A stretch of 64,000 nt of DNA from Rufibacter sediminis (lineage in GTDB: Bacteria > Bacteroidota > Bacteroidia > Cytophagales > Hymenobacteraceae). Of the stretch, positions 51,600-60,555 are shown one piece after another (the first letter of the stretch is position 1; each line of letters starts with the position of its first letter). The stretch spans positions 67,269-131,268 of the forward strand of contig NZ_JACOAF010000058.1 in the NCBI RefSeq assembly GCF_014269285.1, in the 5' to 3' direction. The notes beneath the pieces were generated by a model that searched no databases, was not told the origin of the DNA, and saw nothing but the letters and a program-made list of their open reading frames with translations. Made by a program: the position numbers and the translations under genes.

Positions 51600-54314
51600 A
51601 TGAGGTATAAACTTTTACTCAGCTTTTGCTTTCTGGTCATAGGGCTTTCAGGAGCAGCCCAAGCGCAGCAAGCTATTTTAAGAGGCAAGATTACGGATGC
51701 CGTAAACCAGGAGCCGCTGGCGGGTGCCGCCGTAGAACTGGCGGGTACCAGCAACGGGGTGTCTACCGGGCTAAACGGGGAGTTCCGGCTATATGCGACT
51801 CCGGGCAGCTACACATTAAAAGTACACTACCTGGGCTACCAGGACACTACCTTTGCCGTGAGCGTGGCCGCCGGTGAAACGACTGTGCTACAATTCAGGT
51901 TAAGAAGCAGCTCTAACCACTTGAGCGATGTAGTGGTAACGGGGGCATTGCAGGGCCAGGCCCGGGCCTTGAACCAGCAGAAGAACGCCGATAACATCAA
52001 GAACATCGTAGCCGCTGACCAGATCGGTCGTTTCCCGGACCCAAACGCCGCCGAAGCTTTGCAGCGCGTGCCGGGTGTCAACATTGAGCGCGACCAGGGC
52101 GAAGGCCGTTACGTGCTGGTAAGAGGGCTGGCGCCGCAGTTCACCAACATCAACGTGAACGGCGAGCAGATTCCCTCGCCAGAAGCCGATGTGCGCTTCG
52201 TGGCGCTGGATGCCATCCCCTCAGACCAGCTGGCTTCTATGGAAATCTCCAAGTCCCTCACGCCCGACATGGACGGAGACGCGATTGGGGGTTCTGTGAA
52301 CCTGATTACGCGCACCGCCCAAAGCGGACGTCCGCAAATCTCGGGCTTACTGGCGGGTGGTTACAACAACCTCATGGAAAAGCCCAACGTGAACGGGCAG
52401 TTGCAGTTCGGGCAGCGTTTTGGAGCCAATGAGAAACTGGGCTTCCTGATAAACGGCAATTACTACCAGAACAAGCTGGGCTCCGATAACTGGGAATATG
52501 CCCCGCAAGACAACGAACTGGAACTACGCAATTATGCGCTTACCCGTACCCGAACTGGCTTGAGCAGCACCCTGGATTACAAGTTTAATCCCAACCATGA
52601 AGTGTACGTGCGCGGCTTGTACTCCCGTTTTACGGACCGGGAATGGCGCCGCCGCTACGTGTTTGCGCCCGAAGATGAGGAAATAGAGAAACTCACCAAA
52701 GACCGTTTTGAAGAGCAGTCCATTCTCTCCGTGAACGCGGGCGCGAAGCACACCTTCAGCCGCTTCTTCCTGAACTATGAGGCGCAGTATTCTTACGGGG
52801 AGCAGGACACGCCGTATGACAACGAGGTAGGCTTTATCGCCGGGATGCCCGCCACCTTCAGCTTTCCAACACCTAAATACCCGCAAGTAGACGCCGAAGA
52901 TTTCTCAGACAACACCCAGTACGAACTGGACGAAGCGGAGTTCGGGCACACCCTGGCCAAAGACCGTAACATCACCGCCAAGGTAGACCTGGGCATTCCG
53001 TACAAACTGGGCGACAACAGCGGTCTAATCAAATTTGGCGGCAAGATGCGCCGCAAGCGGAAGAGCTATGCCATCACCGCCAACAAATATGAGGGCAGAG
53101 GTGGCGTGCCTACGCTAGATGCCTTTGCCGGTTCTTCGGTGAAAGACTCTTTCCTGGGCGGCCGTTACAGCATGGGCAACCCACTTGATGTGACCAGCTT
53201 TATCAACTACTTCAACGCGAACCCGGCGCAGTTTGAGCTGAACGTAGAAGACAAGAACATCGATGAGGCCTTGGAAGCTTTTGAAGCCGAAGAAAATGTA
53301 TACGCCGGTTACGGAATGGTGCGCCAACAGATAGGACCTTTGATGGTTCTGGCGGGTCTGCGGTATGAGAAGACCAACGTAAACTACGCTTCAAAAGATG
53401 TCCTCATCAACGCCGCCGGTGATCTGGAGGCCATCCGGCCGATAGAAGGTGAGTCTAGCTATGACTTCTTCTTGCCGCAACTGCACCTGAAATACGAGCT
53501 GAACAAATTCACCAACCTGCGGGCCGCCGCCACTTACAGCTACGCTCGCCCTAACTTTAGTGAACTGATTCCCTCGCAGGAAATCAACCGCGAAGATAAC
53601 CAAGCGACGGTGGGAAACGCCAACCTGAAGCCCGTGAGCGCCTTTAACCTAGACGTACTGGCCGAGCGCTACTTCGGGACCGTAGGGGTGCTGTCTGGTG
53701 GGTTCTTCTACAAAAAGTTGGATGACTTCATCTACCGCAAAATGATCTTCGCCAGTCCGTACCCGTTGGTTGGTGAGCCCATCATAGACAGAATAAATAT
53801 TGCGCAGTCGCAGAACGGGAACCAGGCCAACTTGACCGGTTTTGAGATAGCCTACCAGGGCAACCTTACTTTCCTGCCCGGCTTCCTGCGTAACTTCAGC
53901 TTGTACACCAACTACACCTACACCCACTCAGACGCGAAGATTCAGAGCCGCTCGGCCAGTAGCAGCAACCCCAATGCCACAGAAAGCCTGCGTTTGCCGG
54001 GTCAGGCTAAGAACGTAGGGAACATCTCCCTGAGCTACGAGGGCCAGAAATTCACCGCCCGTACGTCTATGAACTTCAACGGGGAATACCTGAGCGAGAT
54101 TGGCGGCGTGGCCGAAGAAGACATTTATGTGAAGAACCGCGCGCAGTTAGACTTCAGCGCCAGCTATGCCGTGAATTCCCGCTTCCGGGTATTCACCGAG
54201 TTCATGAACCTCACCAACCAGCCGTTCGAGCGCTACATGGGCCACAAGAACCAGCTCATCCAGCGCGAGTTTTACTCCTGGTGGAGCCGCATAGGCGTGA
54301 AGTTCGATCTGTAA
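51600..54314 (+). CDS. TonB-dependent receptor linked to phytase
   Basis: A 904-residue outer-membrane receptor from the ATG at 51600 (MRYKLLLSFCFLVIG); the upstream extension is not signal-like. After a signal peptide come a carboxypeptidase-regulatory-like domain ('AILRGKITDAVNQEPLAGAAVELAG', about 22-105), a plug ('IVAADQIGRFPDPNAAEALQRVPGVNIERDQGEGRYVLVRGL' pattern near 135-180) and a 22-strand barrel ending in Leu. The plug type is that of the larger TonB receptors near phytases and other hydrolases. With the lipoprotein and phytase downstream it probably imports a phosphate- or inositol-phosphate-related ligand or bound metal; the substrate is inferred from context. Confidence 0.88.
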   Translation: MRYKLLLSFCFLVIGLSGAAQAQQAILRGKITDAVNQEPLAGAAVELAGTSNGVSTGLNGEFRLYATPGSYTLKVHYLGYQDTTFAVSVAAGETTVLQFRLRSSSNHLSDVVVTGALQGQARALNQQKNADNIKNIVAADQIGRFPDPNAAEALQRVPGVNIERDQGEGRYVLVRGLAPQFTNINVNGEQIPSPEADVRFVALDAIPSDQLASMEISKSLTPDMDGDAIGGSVNLITRTAQSGRPQISGLLAGGYNNLMEKPNVNGQLQFGQRFGANEKLGFLINGNYYQNKLGSDNWEYAPQDNELELRNYALTRTRTGLSSTLDYKFNPNHEVYVRGLYSRFTDREWRRRYVFAPEDEEIEKLTKDRFEEQSILSVNAGAKHTFSRFFLNYEAQYSYGEQDTPYDNEVGFIAGMPATFSFPTPKYPQVDAEDFSDNTQYELDEAEFGHTLAKDRNITAKVDLGIPYKLGDNSGLIKFGGKMRRKRKSYAITANKYEGRGGVPTLDAFAGSSVKDSFLGGRYSMGNPLDVTSFINYFNANPAQFELNVEDKNIDEALEAFEAEENVYAGYGMVRQQIGPLMVLAGLRYEKTNVNYASKDVLINAAGDLEAIRPIEGESSYDFFLPQLHLKYELNKFTNLRAAATYSYARPNFSELIPSQEINREDNQATVGNANLKPVSAFNLDVLAERYFGTVGVLSGGFFYKKLDDFIYRKMIFASPYPLVGEPIIDRINIAQSQNGNQANLTGFEIAYQGNLTFLPGFLRNFSLYTNYTYTHSDAKIQSRSASSSNPNATESLRLPGQAKNVGNISLSYEGQKFTARTSMNFNGEYLSEIGGVAEEDIYVKNRAQLDFSASYAVNSRFRVFTEFMNLTNQPFERYMGHKNQLIQREFYSWWSRIGVKFDL

Positions 54315-54351
54315 ACCTAGCGCTGTTTTTTACTTAAAATCCGAAAAACAC

Positions 54352-55386
54352 ATGAAAAACATACAATTCTGGGCGCTCGCCGGGGCGTTCCTCTGCACCC
54401 TGTCGGGGTGTGATGACAAAGACGATAACGTGGTGACGCCGCTGATGGGCCTGGCGTATCCGCAGGTGATCCTGCTCTCTGATGAGGGCGACGGAGACCT
54501 GGAAGACGAAGACAAGTTCAGCTTCAAGATCACCCTGGGCGACCGGGTAGATCCCGCGGGCGAAGAACTGGGCGGCAAGGTAGTACCGCTGGAAAAAGAT
54601 GTAACCGTCCAATTTCAGGTCACCGATACCAAAGGCTTCAGCAAGCTGTCTGATTACCTCAAAGACTGGACGGCCTTCTACGAGATAGATGACTGTACCA
54701 CCTCAGAAGACCAGAACATTGACCTCAATCTCACCTTTGACCCCGCCACAGGCGTTGGTTCGGTACGCTTCCCGGCCGGAGTAGAAGAGATTGAATTAGA
54801 GTTTGAAACCGATGAGGATCTCTTTGACGATGACGTTTTCAATTCTGAAAGCAGAGGGTTGGTACTAAAGCTCATCGGACTCAATGCCAACGGCGAGAAC
54901 GTGGCGGTGAATACGACCAATGTGTTTGAATACAAGGTACTGGATGATGAAGGCATTTATGGCGAATGGGAACTTGATGTAGAGGATGCTACCGAGTTCC
55001 AGAACTTCAAAAAACTGTTCGGGCTCATCAATGAAGGCATCCAAAATCTGCAAGCCGATGACGTGGATGAAATCACGATCTCCTTTGAGTACGGCGAGTG
55101 GAAAGCGGAAGTAAAGCTGAAAGAAACCGAAAGGGTAGAAGAGTGCGGCGAAGTAGAGGAAGAAAACAAGGTGATTGAACTAGAGGCCGAGTTTGAAGAA
55201 ATGGATGATGATAAGCTGGAAGGTGACCTGGAGTTTGCCGAAAGCATAGAGCAGGCAGACGGTTCTGAGGTTGATTTCACCTATGCCGGTTCCTTCCAGG
55301 TGCAAGGCAAGCGCCTCACGCTTACCCTCAAAGGCGCGTATGATGACGCCCAAACCAGTACCATCACCCTGCACCTCAAAAAATGA
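54352..55386 (+). CDS. Acidic surface lipoprotein of unknown function
   Basis: A 344-residue lipoprotein (lipobox 'TLSGCDDK', Cys20) that is extremely rich in Asp and Glu, e.g. 'DEGDGDLEDEDKFSF' and 'ETDEDLFDDDVFN'. Acidic residues right after the lipid Cys are typical of surface-exposed lipoproteins in Bacteroidota. No domain was recognised; beta-strand-like stretches suggest an all-beta protein, and the acidic patches could bind calcium or other cations. It lies between the TonB receptor (37-nt gap) and the phytase (53-nt gap), so it is probably the surface partner of the receptor. Confidence 0.8.
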   Translation: MKNIQFWALAGAFLCTLSGCDDKDDNVVTPLMGLAYPQVILLSDEGDGDLEDEDKFSFKITLGDRVDPAGEELGGKVVPLEKDVTVQFQVTDTKGFSKLSDYLKDWTAFYEIDDCTTSEDQNIDLNLTFDPATGVGSVRFPAGVEEIELEFETDEDLFDDDVFNSESRGLVLKLIGLNANGENVAVNTTNVFEYKVLDDEGIYGEWELDVEDATEFQNFKKLFGLINEGIQNLQADDVDEITISFEYGEWKAEVKLKETERVEECGEVEEENKVIELEAEFEEMDDDKLEGDLEFAESIEQADGSEVDFTYAGSFQVQGKRLTLTLKGAYDDAQTSTITLHLKK

Positions 55387-55439
55387 CACTCGGTCCGTTC
55401 AGGCTTACCGCCTGCAGACCTCAATTTCAATCTACTAAA

Positions 55440-56543
55440 ATGTTCACATCATCCTATTTGAAAGAGGCTAGCTTAGTTTTCCTCTTAGCTGCCTGCTCCG
55501 CGCCCAAAGCAGAAACCATCAGTACGCCACCAGTAGAACAAAACACCACAGCCGGCAAAGTGGTGCAGGCGGCGGTGATCACGGATACAGTCCGGTTTGA
55601 CTCTGATGATCCTGCCATCTGGGTAAACCCGAAGAATCCAGCAAAGAGCCTCATCATTGGCACTGATAAAGATGCCCAGGGCGGCTTGTATGTCTTTGAC
55701 CTGGAGGGCAGGATTATCCCGGAAAAAACCGTCAAGAATCTGCAACGCCCCAACAACGTGGATGTGGAATACGGCCTCCTGCTAAACGGAAAACCCACGG
55801 ATATTGCCGTCGCCACTGAGCGGATGACCCACAAACTGCGCATCTTCTCCGTGCCCGACATGAAGCCCATTGACAAAGGCGGTCTGGAGATGTTTGCGGG
55901 AGAAACCGCAGAAGGCTACCGTGACCTGATGGGGGTATCTCTGTACAAGAACAAAGCCGGGAGAGTCTATGCCATTGTAGGCCGCAAAGTTGGTCCGCAG
56001 GATGGTACGTATCTTTGGCAGTACCTGCTGGAAGATGACGGGACCGGCCACGTGAAAGCTACTCTGGTACGGAAATTTGGAGAGTACAGTGGCATAAAAG
56101 AGATTGAAGCCATTGCGGTAGATGATGCTCTGGGGTACGTCTATTATTCAGACGAAGGAATGGGCGTACGCCAATACTTTGCAGATCCGGAGAAGGGCAA
56201 CAAACAGCTGTCCTTGTTCGCCACGAAAGACTTTACCCGCGACCACGAAGGAATCTCCATCTACGCGTTAACTGACAGCACTGGCTACATTCTGGTGTCT
56301 GACCAGGAGGCCAATCGGTTCATGGTGTTCACCCGCGAAGGCACCTCCTCTAACCCGTATGAACACCGCTTTATTAAAAGCGTGAACGTGTCTGCCATCA
56401 ACAGTGACGGCTCTGAGACAGTAGCCGTACCGCTAGGAAAGAAGTTCAAGCACGGCTTGTTTGTAGCTATGAGCACAGACAAGACCTTCCATCTCTACCG
56501 CTGGGAAGATATTGCTGGTGAGAACTTAAAGATGATTCAATAG
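55440..56543 (+). CDS. Beta-propeller phytase lipoprotein
   Basis: A 367-residue enzyme from the ATG at 55440 (MFTSSYLKEASLVFLLAACS; lipid Cys19). The six-bladed propeller is recognisable by 'DSDDPAIWVNPKNPAKSLIIGTDKD' (substrate and Ca2+ residues), 'GGLYVFDLEGRII', 'RPNNVDVEYG', 'GYRDLMGVSLYK', 'EIEAIAVDDALGYVYYSDEG', 'DHEGISIYAL' and 'GYILVSDQEANRF'. These enzymes are calcium-dependent and remove phosphate from phytate. With the TonB receptor and acidic lipoprotein it forms a phosphate or inositol-phosphate use locus. Confidence 0.92.
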   Translation: MFTSSYLKEASLVFLLAACSAPKAETISTPPVEQNTTAGKVVQAAVITDTVRFDSDDPAIWVNPKNPAKSLIIGTDKDAQGGLYVFDLEGRIIPEKTVKNLQRPNNVDVEYGLLLNGKPTDIAVATERMTHKLRIFSVPDMKPIDKGGLEMFAGETAEGYRDLMGVSLYKNKAGRVYAIVGRKVGPQDGTYLWQYLLEDDGTGHVKATLVRKFGEYSGIKEIEAIAVDDALGYVYYSDEGMGVRQYFADPEKGNKQLSLFATKDFTRDHEGISIYALTDSTGYILVSDQEANRFMVFTREGTSSNPYEHRFIKSVNVSAINSDGSETVAVPLGKKFKHGLFVAMSTDKTFHLYRWEDIAGENLKMIQ

Positions 56544-56633
56544 TAGCAATCTGAGGATCTTTCTTCGCCAAAAATCTTAATTGATAGACCTATAATCACA
56601 CCTTAAAAGTGGCTCTTCTCTAATTAAAACTTT

Positions 56634-56766
56634 GAATAGAGTGATAGGCAGTAAAGGAGATACGCCGGAAGAGGAACTTGTTAAGGCAGGGAATAACGGG
56701 GAGGCGCACTGCACCTCCCCGTTATTCCCTGCCTTACGTAGTTTTTTTGAAATCACTCTGTTATTC
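56634..56766. terminator. Long bidirectional terminator with outer arms
   Basis: A perfect 23-bp stem (arms 56682-56704 and 56714-56736, 9-nt loop) lies between the convergent phytase and Asp-box lipoprotein genes. Further out, GAATAGAGTGAT (56634-56645) pairs with ATCACTCT-GTT-ATTC (56752-56766) except for a 3-nt bulge, so the foldback is longer than a normal terminator. Confidence 0.75.
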
Positions 56767-56820
56767 TTGGGAAGGATAATCAGACCTTAACTTATATCTG
56801 TATTTCTCCATCCTGGCAGC

Positions 56821-58083
56821 TTAAGGCTTTCCAACGTTTTTACCTGCTTTTTCTGTAGACACAAGCTGGTAGTGCACTTCACTTGACTTACCTGTTCTTT
56901 GTGTATACGCCACAACTACTTGGGAATTATCAACCGGTAAAATCACCGGGTGCGTGGCACTGATGGTATTAGAAGTTAGGTGGGCATGTGACTGAACAGC
57001 GCCATCGGCGTTCCGTACCTGGAAACCGATCCAGGACCTCGGCTCACTGGTATTGTCTGCTCGCTCATCCCATACAATGGCGATCTTTCCGTTGCTGAGA
57101 GAGGTCATCTGTGGGTGCTTTGCCATAGGCTGCTGGCTGACGGTCTGGCGTAGCCCGAAAGGTTTGCCCTCCAGTTTCTGGGTATAGTAAACGCCGCTGC
57201 CTCCGCCCATGGTAAACCAGGCGAAATGCACGCTACCCTGCCCTGAAGCCATGGTGGGGCCGGTATGAGGGCAACCATTAATCACCCAGTTGTCGGCGCT
57301 GATCCGCTCGCGGGGGGAGAAGGACAGGCCGTTGTCAGCGGATACCAGGTGCACCATGTCCCTGATGGTGTCTTGGAGGATGGCTCGGTAGGCGGCGTGC
57401 AGACGTCCCTGTGAATCCACGAACAGATCGGTGCGGCAGCATTGGCACAGCTGTCGGTCGATGGCTTTTTCCGTGGTAAAGCCCTGCCGGCCCTGGGTAG
57501 TGGAGAAGTAGAGGGAAGATCCCTCTTGGGGCGTGTTTTTCCGGGAGTCCAGCCAAATGGCCGCTACCTCACCATTGGGCAGCAAAGCAATGTCAAAGTA
57601 CCGTTCGTCAATGCTGTTGATGGTGTCCTGGGCGATTTGCCTGGGTTTGGTCCACTTTTTTCCCTGATCAAAAGACTGCGTGTAGAACACCAACCCGGAA
57701 TAGCTGTTCTCTGGGTTTGGATTGGGCACCGCAAACATGGCCAGCATGTCTCCGTTCTTCTTGAACAGAAGTTTGGAGAGGTTCTCGTCATGCGGCTGAA
57801 CTCCCCTTGATGTAGGAACGGCCTGGGCCGCGCCAAAGGTCTGACCACCGTCCTTGGAACGGGCGAACATCAACAGGTGGTTTTCACCGGCGGTGTCCTG
57901 CGCCTGAACCCAGCAAAGAACCGGGTTCCCTTTCTCGTCTTTTGTTAAAAACGGGCCGGAAGCGCGCAGACCCGGCGAGGAGACCTGGGATGCGGCTCCT
58001 TTTTCAGCTGCCTTCGGCTGGCAACCGTCCAGACAGGCGATTAGTATTAGATAATAGAAAGAAGTATAGATTCGAAGTTTCAT
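56821..58083 (-). CDS. Asp-box (sialidase-like) lipoprotein with a CxCC cluster
   Basis: A 420-residue lipoprotein from the ATG at 58081-58083 (MKLRIYTSFYY; lipid Cys21 in 'LDGCQPK'). It is a beta-propeller with Asp-box repeats: 'SKDGGQTFG', 'SFDQGKKWT' and 'SADNGLSFS'. It lacks a clear sialidase Arg triad, but has Cys213, Cys215 and Cys216 in 'RQLCQCCRTDL', then Cys271 and His273 in 'INGCPHTGP'. I recall similar CxCC/GCP 'exo-alpha-sialidase' annotations near copper genes. A metal-binding role is inferred; a glycosidase role is not supported. Downstream gene of a co-directional trio with a TonB receptor and the CNGRCYL protein. Confidence 0.78.
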   Translation of the reverse strand: MKLRIYTSFYYLILIACLDGCQPKAAEKGAASQVSSPGLRASGPFLTKDEKGNPVLCWVQAQDTAGENHLLMFARSKDGGQTFGAAQAVPTSRGVQPHDENLSKLLFKKNGDMLAMFAVPNPNPENSYSGLVFYTQSFDQGKKWTKPRQIAQDTINSIDERYFDIALLPNGEVAAIWLDSRKNTPQEGSSLYFSTTQGRQGFTTEKAIDRQLCQCCRTDLFVDSQGRLHAAYRAILQDTIRDMVHLVSADNGLSFSPRERISADNWVINGCPHTGPTMASGQGSVHFAWFTMGGGSGVYYTQKLEGKPFGLRQTVSQQPMAKHPQMTSLSNGKIAIVWDERADNTSEPRSWIGFQVRNADGAVQSHAHLTSNTISATHPVILPVDNSQVVVAYTQRTGKSSEVHYQLVSTEKAGKNVGKP

Positions 58084-58124
58084 CAGATATAGATTAAAGC
58101 CGATTGCCTCGGCTGTGATAACTT

Positions 58125-58160
58125 GTTTTGGGCCTGTTTTCCAGAAAACAGGCCCAAAAC
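58125..58160. repeat. Dispersed palindromic element, copy 20 (perfect)
   Basis: GTTTTGGGCCTGTTTTC / GAAAACAGGCCCAAAAC, perfect 17-bp arms, 2 nt past the TonB receptor stop and 42 nt before the lipoprotein start. It might partly separate the two genes transcriptionally. Confidence 0.85.
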
Positions 58161-58162
58161 AT

Positions 58163-60454
58163 CTATGACCGGGCAGCAAAACGATAGCCTACCCCGAAGT
58201 GGAAGGTGCAGGGTGCTCCCTTGCGGAAACTCTTCCCGAAAGCAGACTTCTCCACGGTGGTGGCGTACAGACGATCCGTGGCGTTGAGGGCGTTCACCCA
58301 GGCCTCAAACCCTTTTAGCGTATAGCCGACTCTTAGATTTAAGACGTCATAGCCCCGGTAGGTGTCAGTATTAGCTTGATCGGTGTAATAGGTGCCCAGG
58401 TGCTGCCATTCCAAGCCAAGCCGTAGGCCGGGCACGAAGGCAGGTTTGAAGGTGACCTCCGCATTTCCGATGAACCCGGGAGCCGTGGCCATCTCTTTGC
58501 CCGCAAAATCAACGCCTTTTTCCTGGTAGTCTATGAACCAGTGCTTGGCGTTGGTACCGCCCCAGCGTAGGGTCAAACTGCTCAAGGGAGAATAGGAAAT
58601 GCTGTACTCTATGCCTCGGTGACGCGTTTGTCCGGCATTCTGGTTTTGGTAGGAGCCATCTGCCAGCCTCACCGAAATAATCTCATCCGTTCCATCCATG
58701 TGGTAGGCGCTTACATCCAGATACCCTCTCTGATGAGCGAAACTGAGCCAGCCGCCTACTTCATAGTTCCGGTACACCGATGGCCTGAGGGTAGGGACCT
58801 GCACTCCGCGGTAGAGCTCCGTAATCTGGGGCGGAGCAAACCCCACGCTGTAGTTGGCATACGTGCCGGCATTGTTGCTCAAGCCATAGGTCAGGCCCAG
58901 CTTAGGCGAGAGGTTGCGAAAGCCATTGTTTTCGTCTGGAGCACCGGTGAAGGCATTAGACGGAAGGTGGTTGTCGAAGCGATAGTCCAGGCGGTCATAC
59001 CGAAGGGCTGCTACCAACTTGAGTCGTTTTAGCGGTGAAATTTCAAATTGAGTATAAAAGGCGGAATTCAGCAATTGTACATCGTAGTCTATGAGCAACG
59101 AATCTGAGGGCGTATACCCGGTGTAGACTCCCGTTTCGTCACGGTCCACGGAGATGAACTTGGCATTGTAGGTGGCAGGGCTGTAATCGGCGCTGAGGCC
59201 TATAGTGAGGTGAGCATCCAGGAAGGAGAGCGCAAGCCGCTGTTGGGCGTTAAGGCCGTAGCTGTGGAAAGCATCTTCGTTGATTTCGCCTTTCGCCTTG
59301 AGCGGATTACCGGCCACGTTGCTGATGGAATAGAAGGGATTCTGCCCGATGGAGCTGTGCCGGAAGAATCCGGTGAGTGCCGTACTGTTGGTGGAGTCCC
59401 ACGTGTGTTCCAGGGTGCTGCGCAGGCGAAGGGCATTGACTTTCCGGTAACTGAACGTGTGCAGGCTGGCGTATTGCCTTCCATAGAAGCGCGTGCTGTC
59501 CAGGCCGCCGGTCTGGTCTGTCTGGTAATCCACGAGGGTGGCGGAGTTCGTCAGCTTGGTGCGGTCATTCATCCTATAGTCGGCTCTCAGCGTGAGTCCC
59601 AACTTATCGAAATCGCTGTGGTCCATGATTCCATCCCGCTGCCGGGCATAATAACCACCCACGTAAACCCCCAACTTCCCGATGGTGTTGGAGGCGCTAA
59701 ACTCCGTGCGCCGGTAACCCCGGTTACTGGCTTCCACCTGCAGGGCGGCCGTGGGTATCTGAGAAGGGGATTGGGTGAGGAAGTTCACGGCGCCACCAAT
59801 GGCTTCACTGCCGTACAGCGAGGAAGAGGGGCCCCTGATCACCTCTATGGTTTTTAGGGCGGCCATGTTGATTTCGATCAGCGCGTTGTGGTTAAAATCG
59901 CCGGAGGTGCGAATGGGGATGCCGTCTTCCAGATACAGGAACAGACTCCTGTACCCGATGGGCTGCCGGATGGCCATGGTGTGTTGCTCGTTGCCCAGGT
60001 TCACCATGTACACGCCGCTTACCTTGTTGAGCAGCTGGTCCAGGGAAACAGCTTTCGTGTCTACCATGACCTGCTTGGATATCGTACTGATAGCCACGGG
60101 AGCATCGGCGCGCATCTGCGCCTGTCTGCTGGCGGTTACCACTACTTGGTTGATGGCATTAGCCGCGGGCTGCATCAGAATCGTCATCGGCTGACGAGCC
60201 GTTGTCACCGCCAGGGGAACGTACCTCAGGTAAGTGACCGTTACGGAGTCTGCCGTTAAGGGAGGTAGGAAGGAGAAGCTGCCGTCCTGCTGGGTGCTGG
60301 TAGTCTGACTATGGCCCAAACGGACCGTAGCGCCAACCAGCGCCTCTTTTGTGATTGCGTCCAGTACTTTTCCCTGCACTTTTATTTGGGCATAGGAAAG
60401 CGGACCCGTCAGCATCCCCAAGAGGAGAAGGATACTGGAGTATCTTTTTTTCAT
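58163..60454 (-). CDS. TonB-dependent receptor, BtuB/copper-receptor size class
   Basis: A 763-residue outer-membrane receptor with a signal peptide (1-22), a carboxypeptidase-regulatory-like domain ('IKVQGKVLDAITKEALVGATVRLG', about 24-105), a plug ('VSLDQLLNKVSGVYMVNLGNEQHTMAIRQPIGYRSLFLYLEDGIPI' pattern; 'LKTIEVIRGPSSSLYGSEAIGGAVNFLTQSP' pattern) and a barrel ending 'VGYRFAARS'. The size and plug fit small-ligand receptors for metals or cobalamin. Its neighbours (CNGRCYL protein 5', CxCC lipoprotein 3') suggest copper or another metal; no cobalamin riboswitch was seen upstream. Confidence 0.87.
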   Translation of the reverse strand: MKKRYSSILLLLGMLTGPLSYAQIKVQGKVLDAITKEALVGATVRLGHSQTTSTQQDGSFSFLPPLTADSVTVTYLRYVPLAVTTARQPMTILMQPAANAINQVVVTASRQAQMRADAPVAISTISKQVMVDTKAVSLDQLLNKVSGVYMVNLGNEQHTMAIRQPIGYRSLFLYLEDGIPIRTSGDFNHNALIEINMAALKTIEVIRGPSSSLYGSEAIGGAVNFLTQSPSQIPTAALQVEASNRGYRRTEFSASNTIGKLGVYVGGYYARQRDGIMDHSDFDKLGLTLRADYRMNDRTKLTNSATLVDYQTDQTGGLDSTRFYGRQYASLHTFSYRKVNALRLRSTLEHTWDSTNSTALTGFFRHSSIGQNPFYSISNVAGNPLKAKGEINEDAFHSYGLNAQQRLALSFLDAHLTIGLSADYSPATYNAKFISVDRDETGVYTGYTPSDSLLIDYDVQLLNSAFYTQFEISPLKRLKLVAALRYDRLDYRFDNHLPSNAFTGAPDENNGFRNLSPKLGLTYGLSNNAGTYANYSVGFAPPQITELYRGVQVPTLRPSVYRNYEVGGWLSFAHQRGYLDVSAYHMDGTDEIISVRLADGSYQNQNAGQTRHRGIEYSISYSPLSSLTLRWGGTNAKHWFIDYQEKGVDFAGKEMATAPGFIGNAEVTFKPAFVPGLRLGLEWQHLGTYYTDQANTDTYRGYDVLNLRVGYTLKGFEAWVNALNATDRLYATTVEKSAFGKSFRKGAPCTFHFGVGYRFAARS

Positions 60455-60555
60455 CTGAATAAAGTATCGTTTAGAAAATACGCACGCGCCAAATGACCGG
60501 CCTACGATGCGGGATCAGCATTGCGGGCCGTACTTGGGGAGCCGGAAGTCTGAAT

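Noticed and set aside
58163-60454. Cobalamin transporter interpretation of the smaller TonB receptor
   Set aside because: No cobalamin riboswitch or cobalamin gene is nearby; Cys-motif neighbours fit a metal better, although the ligand is not proven.
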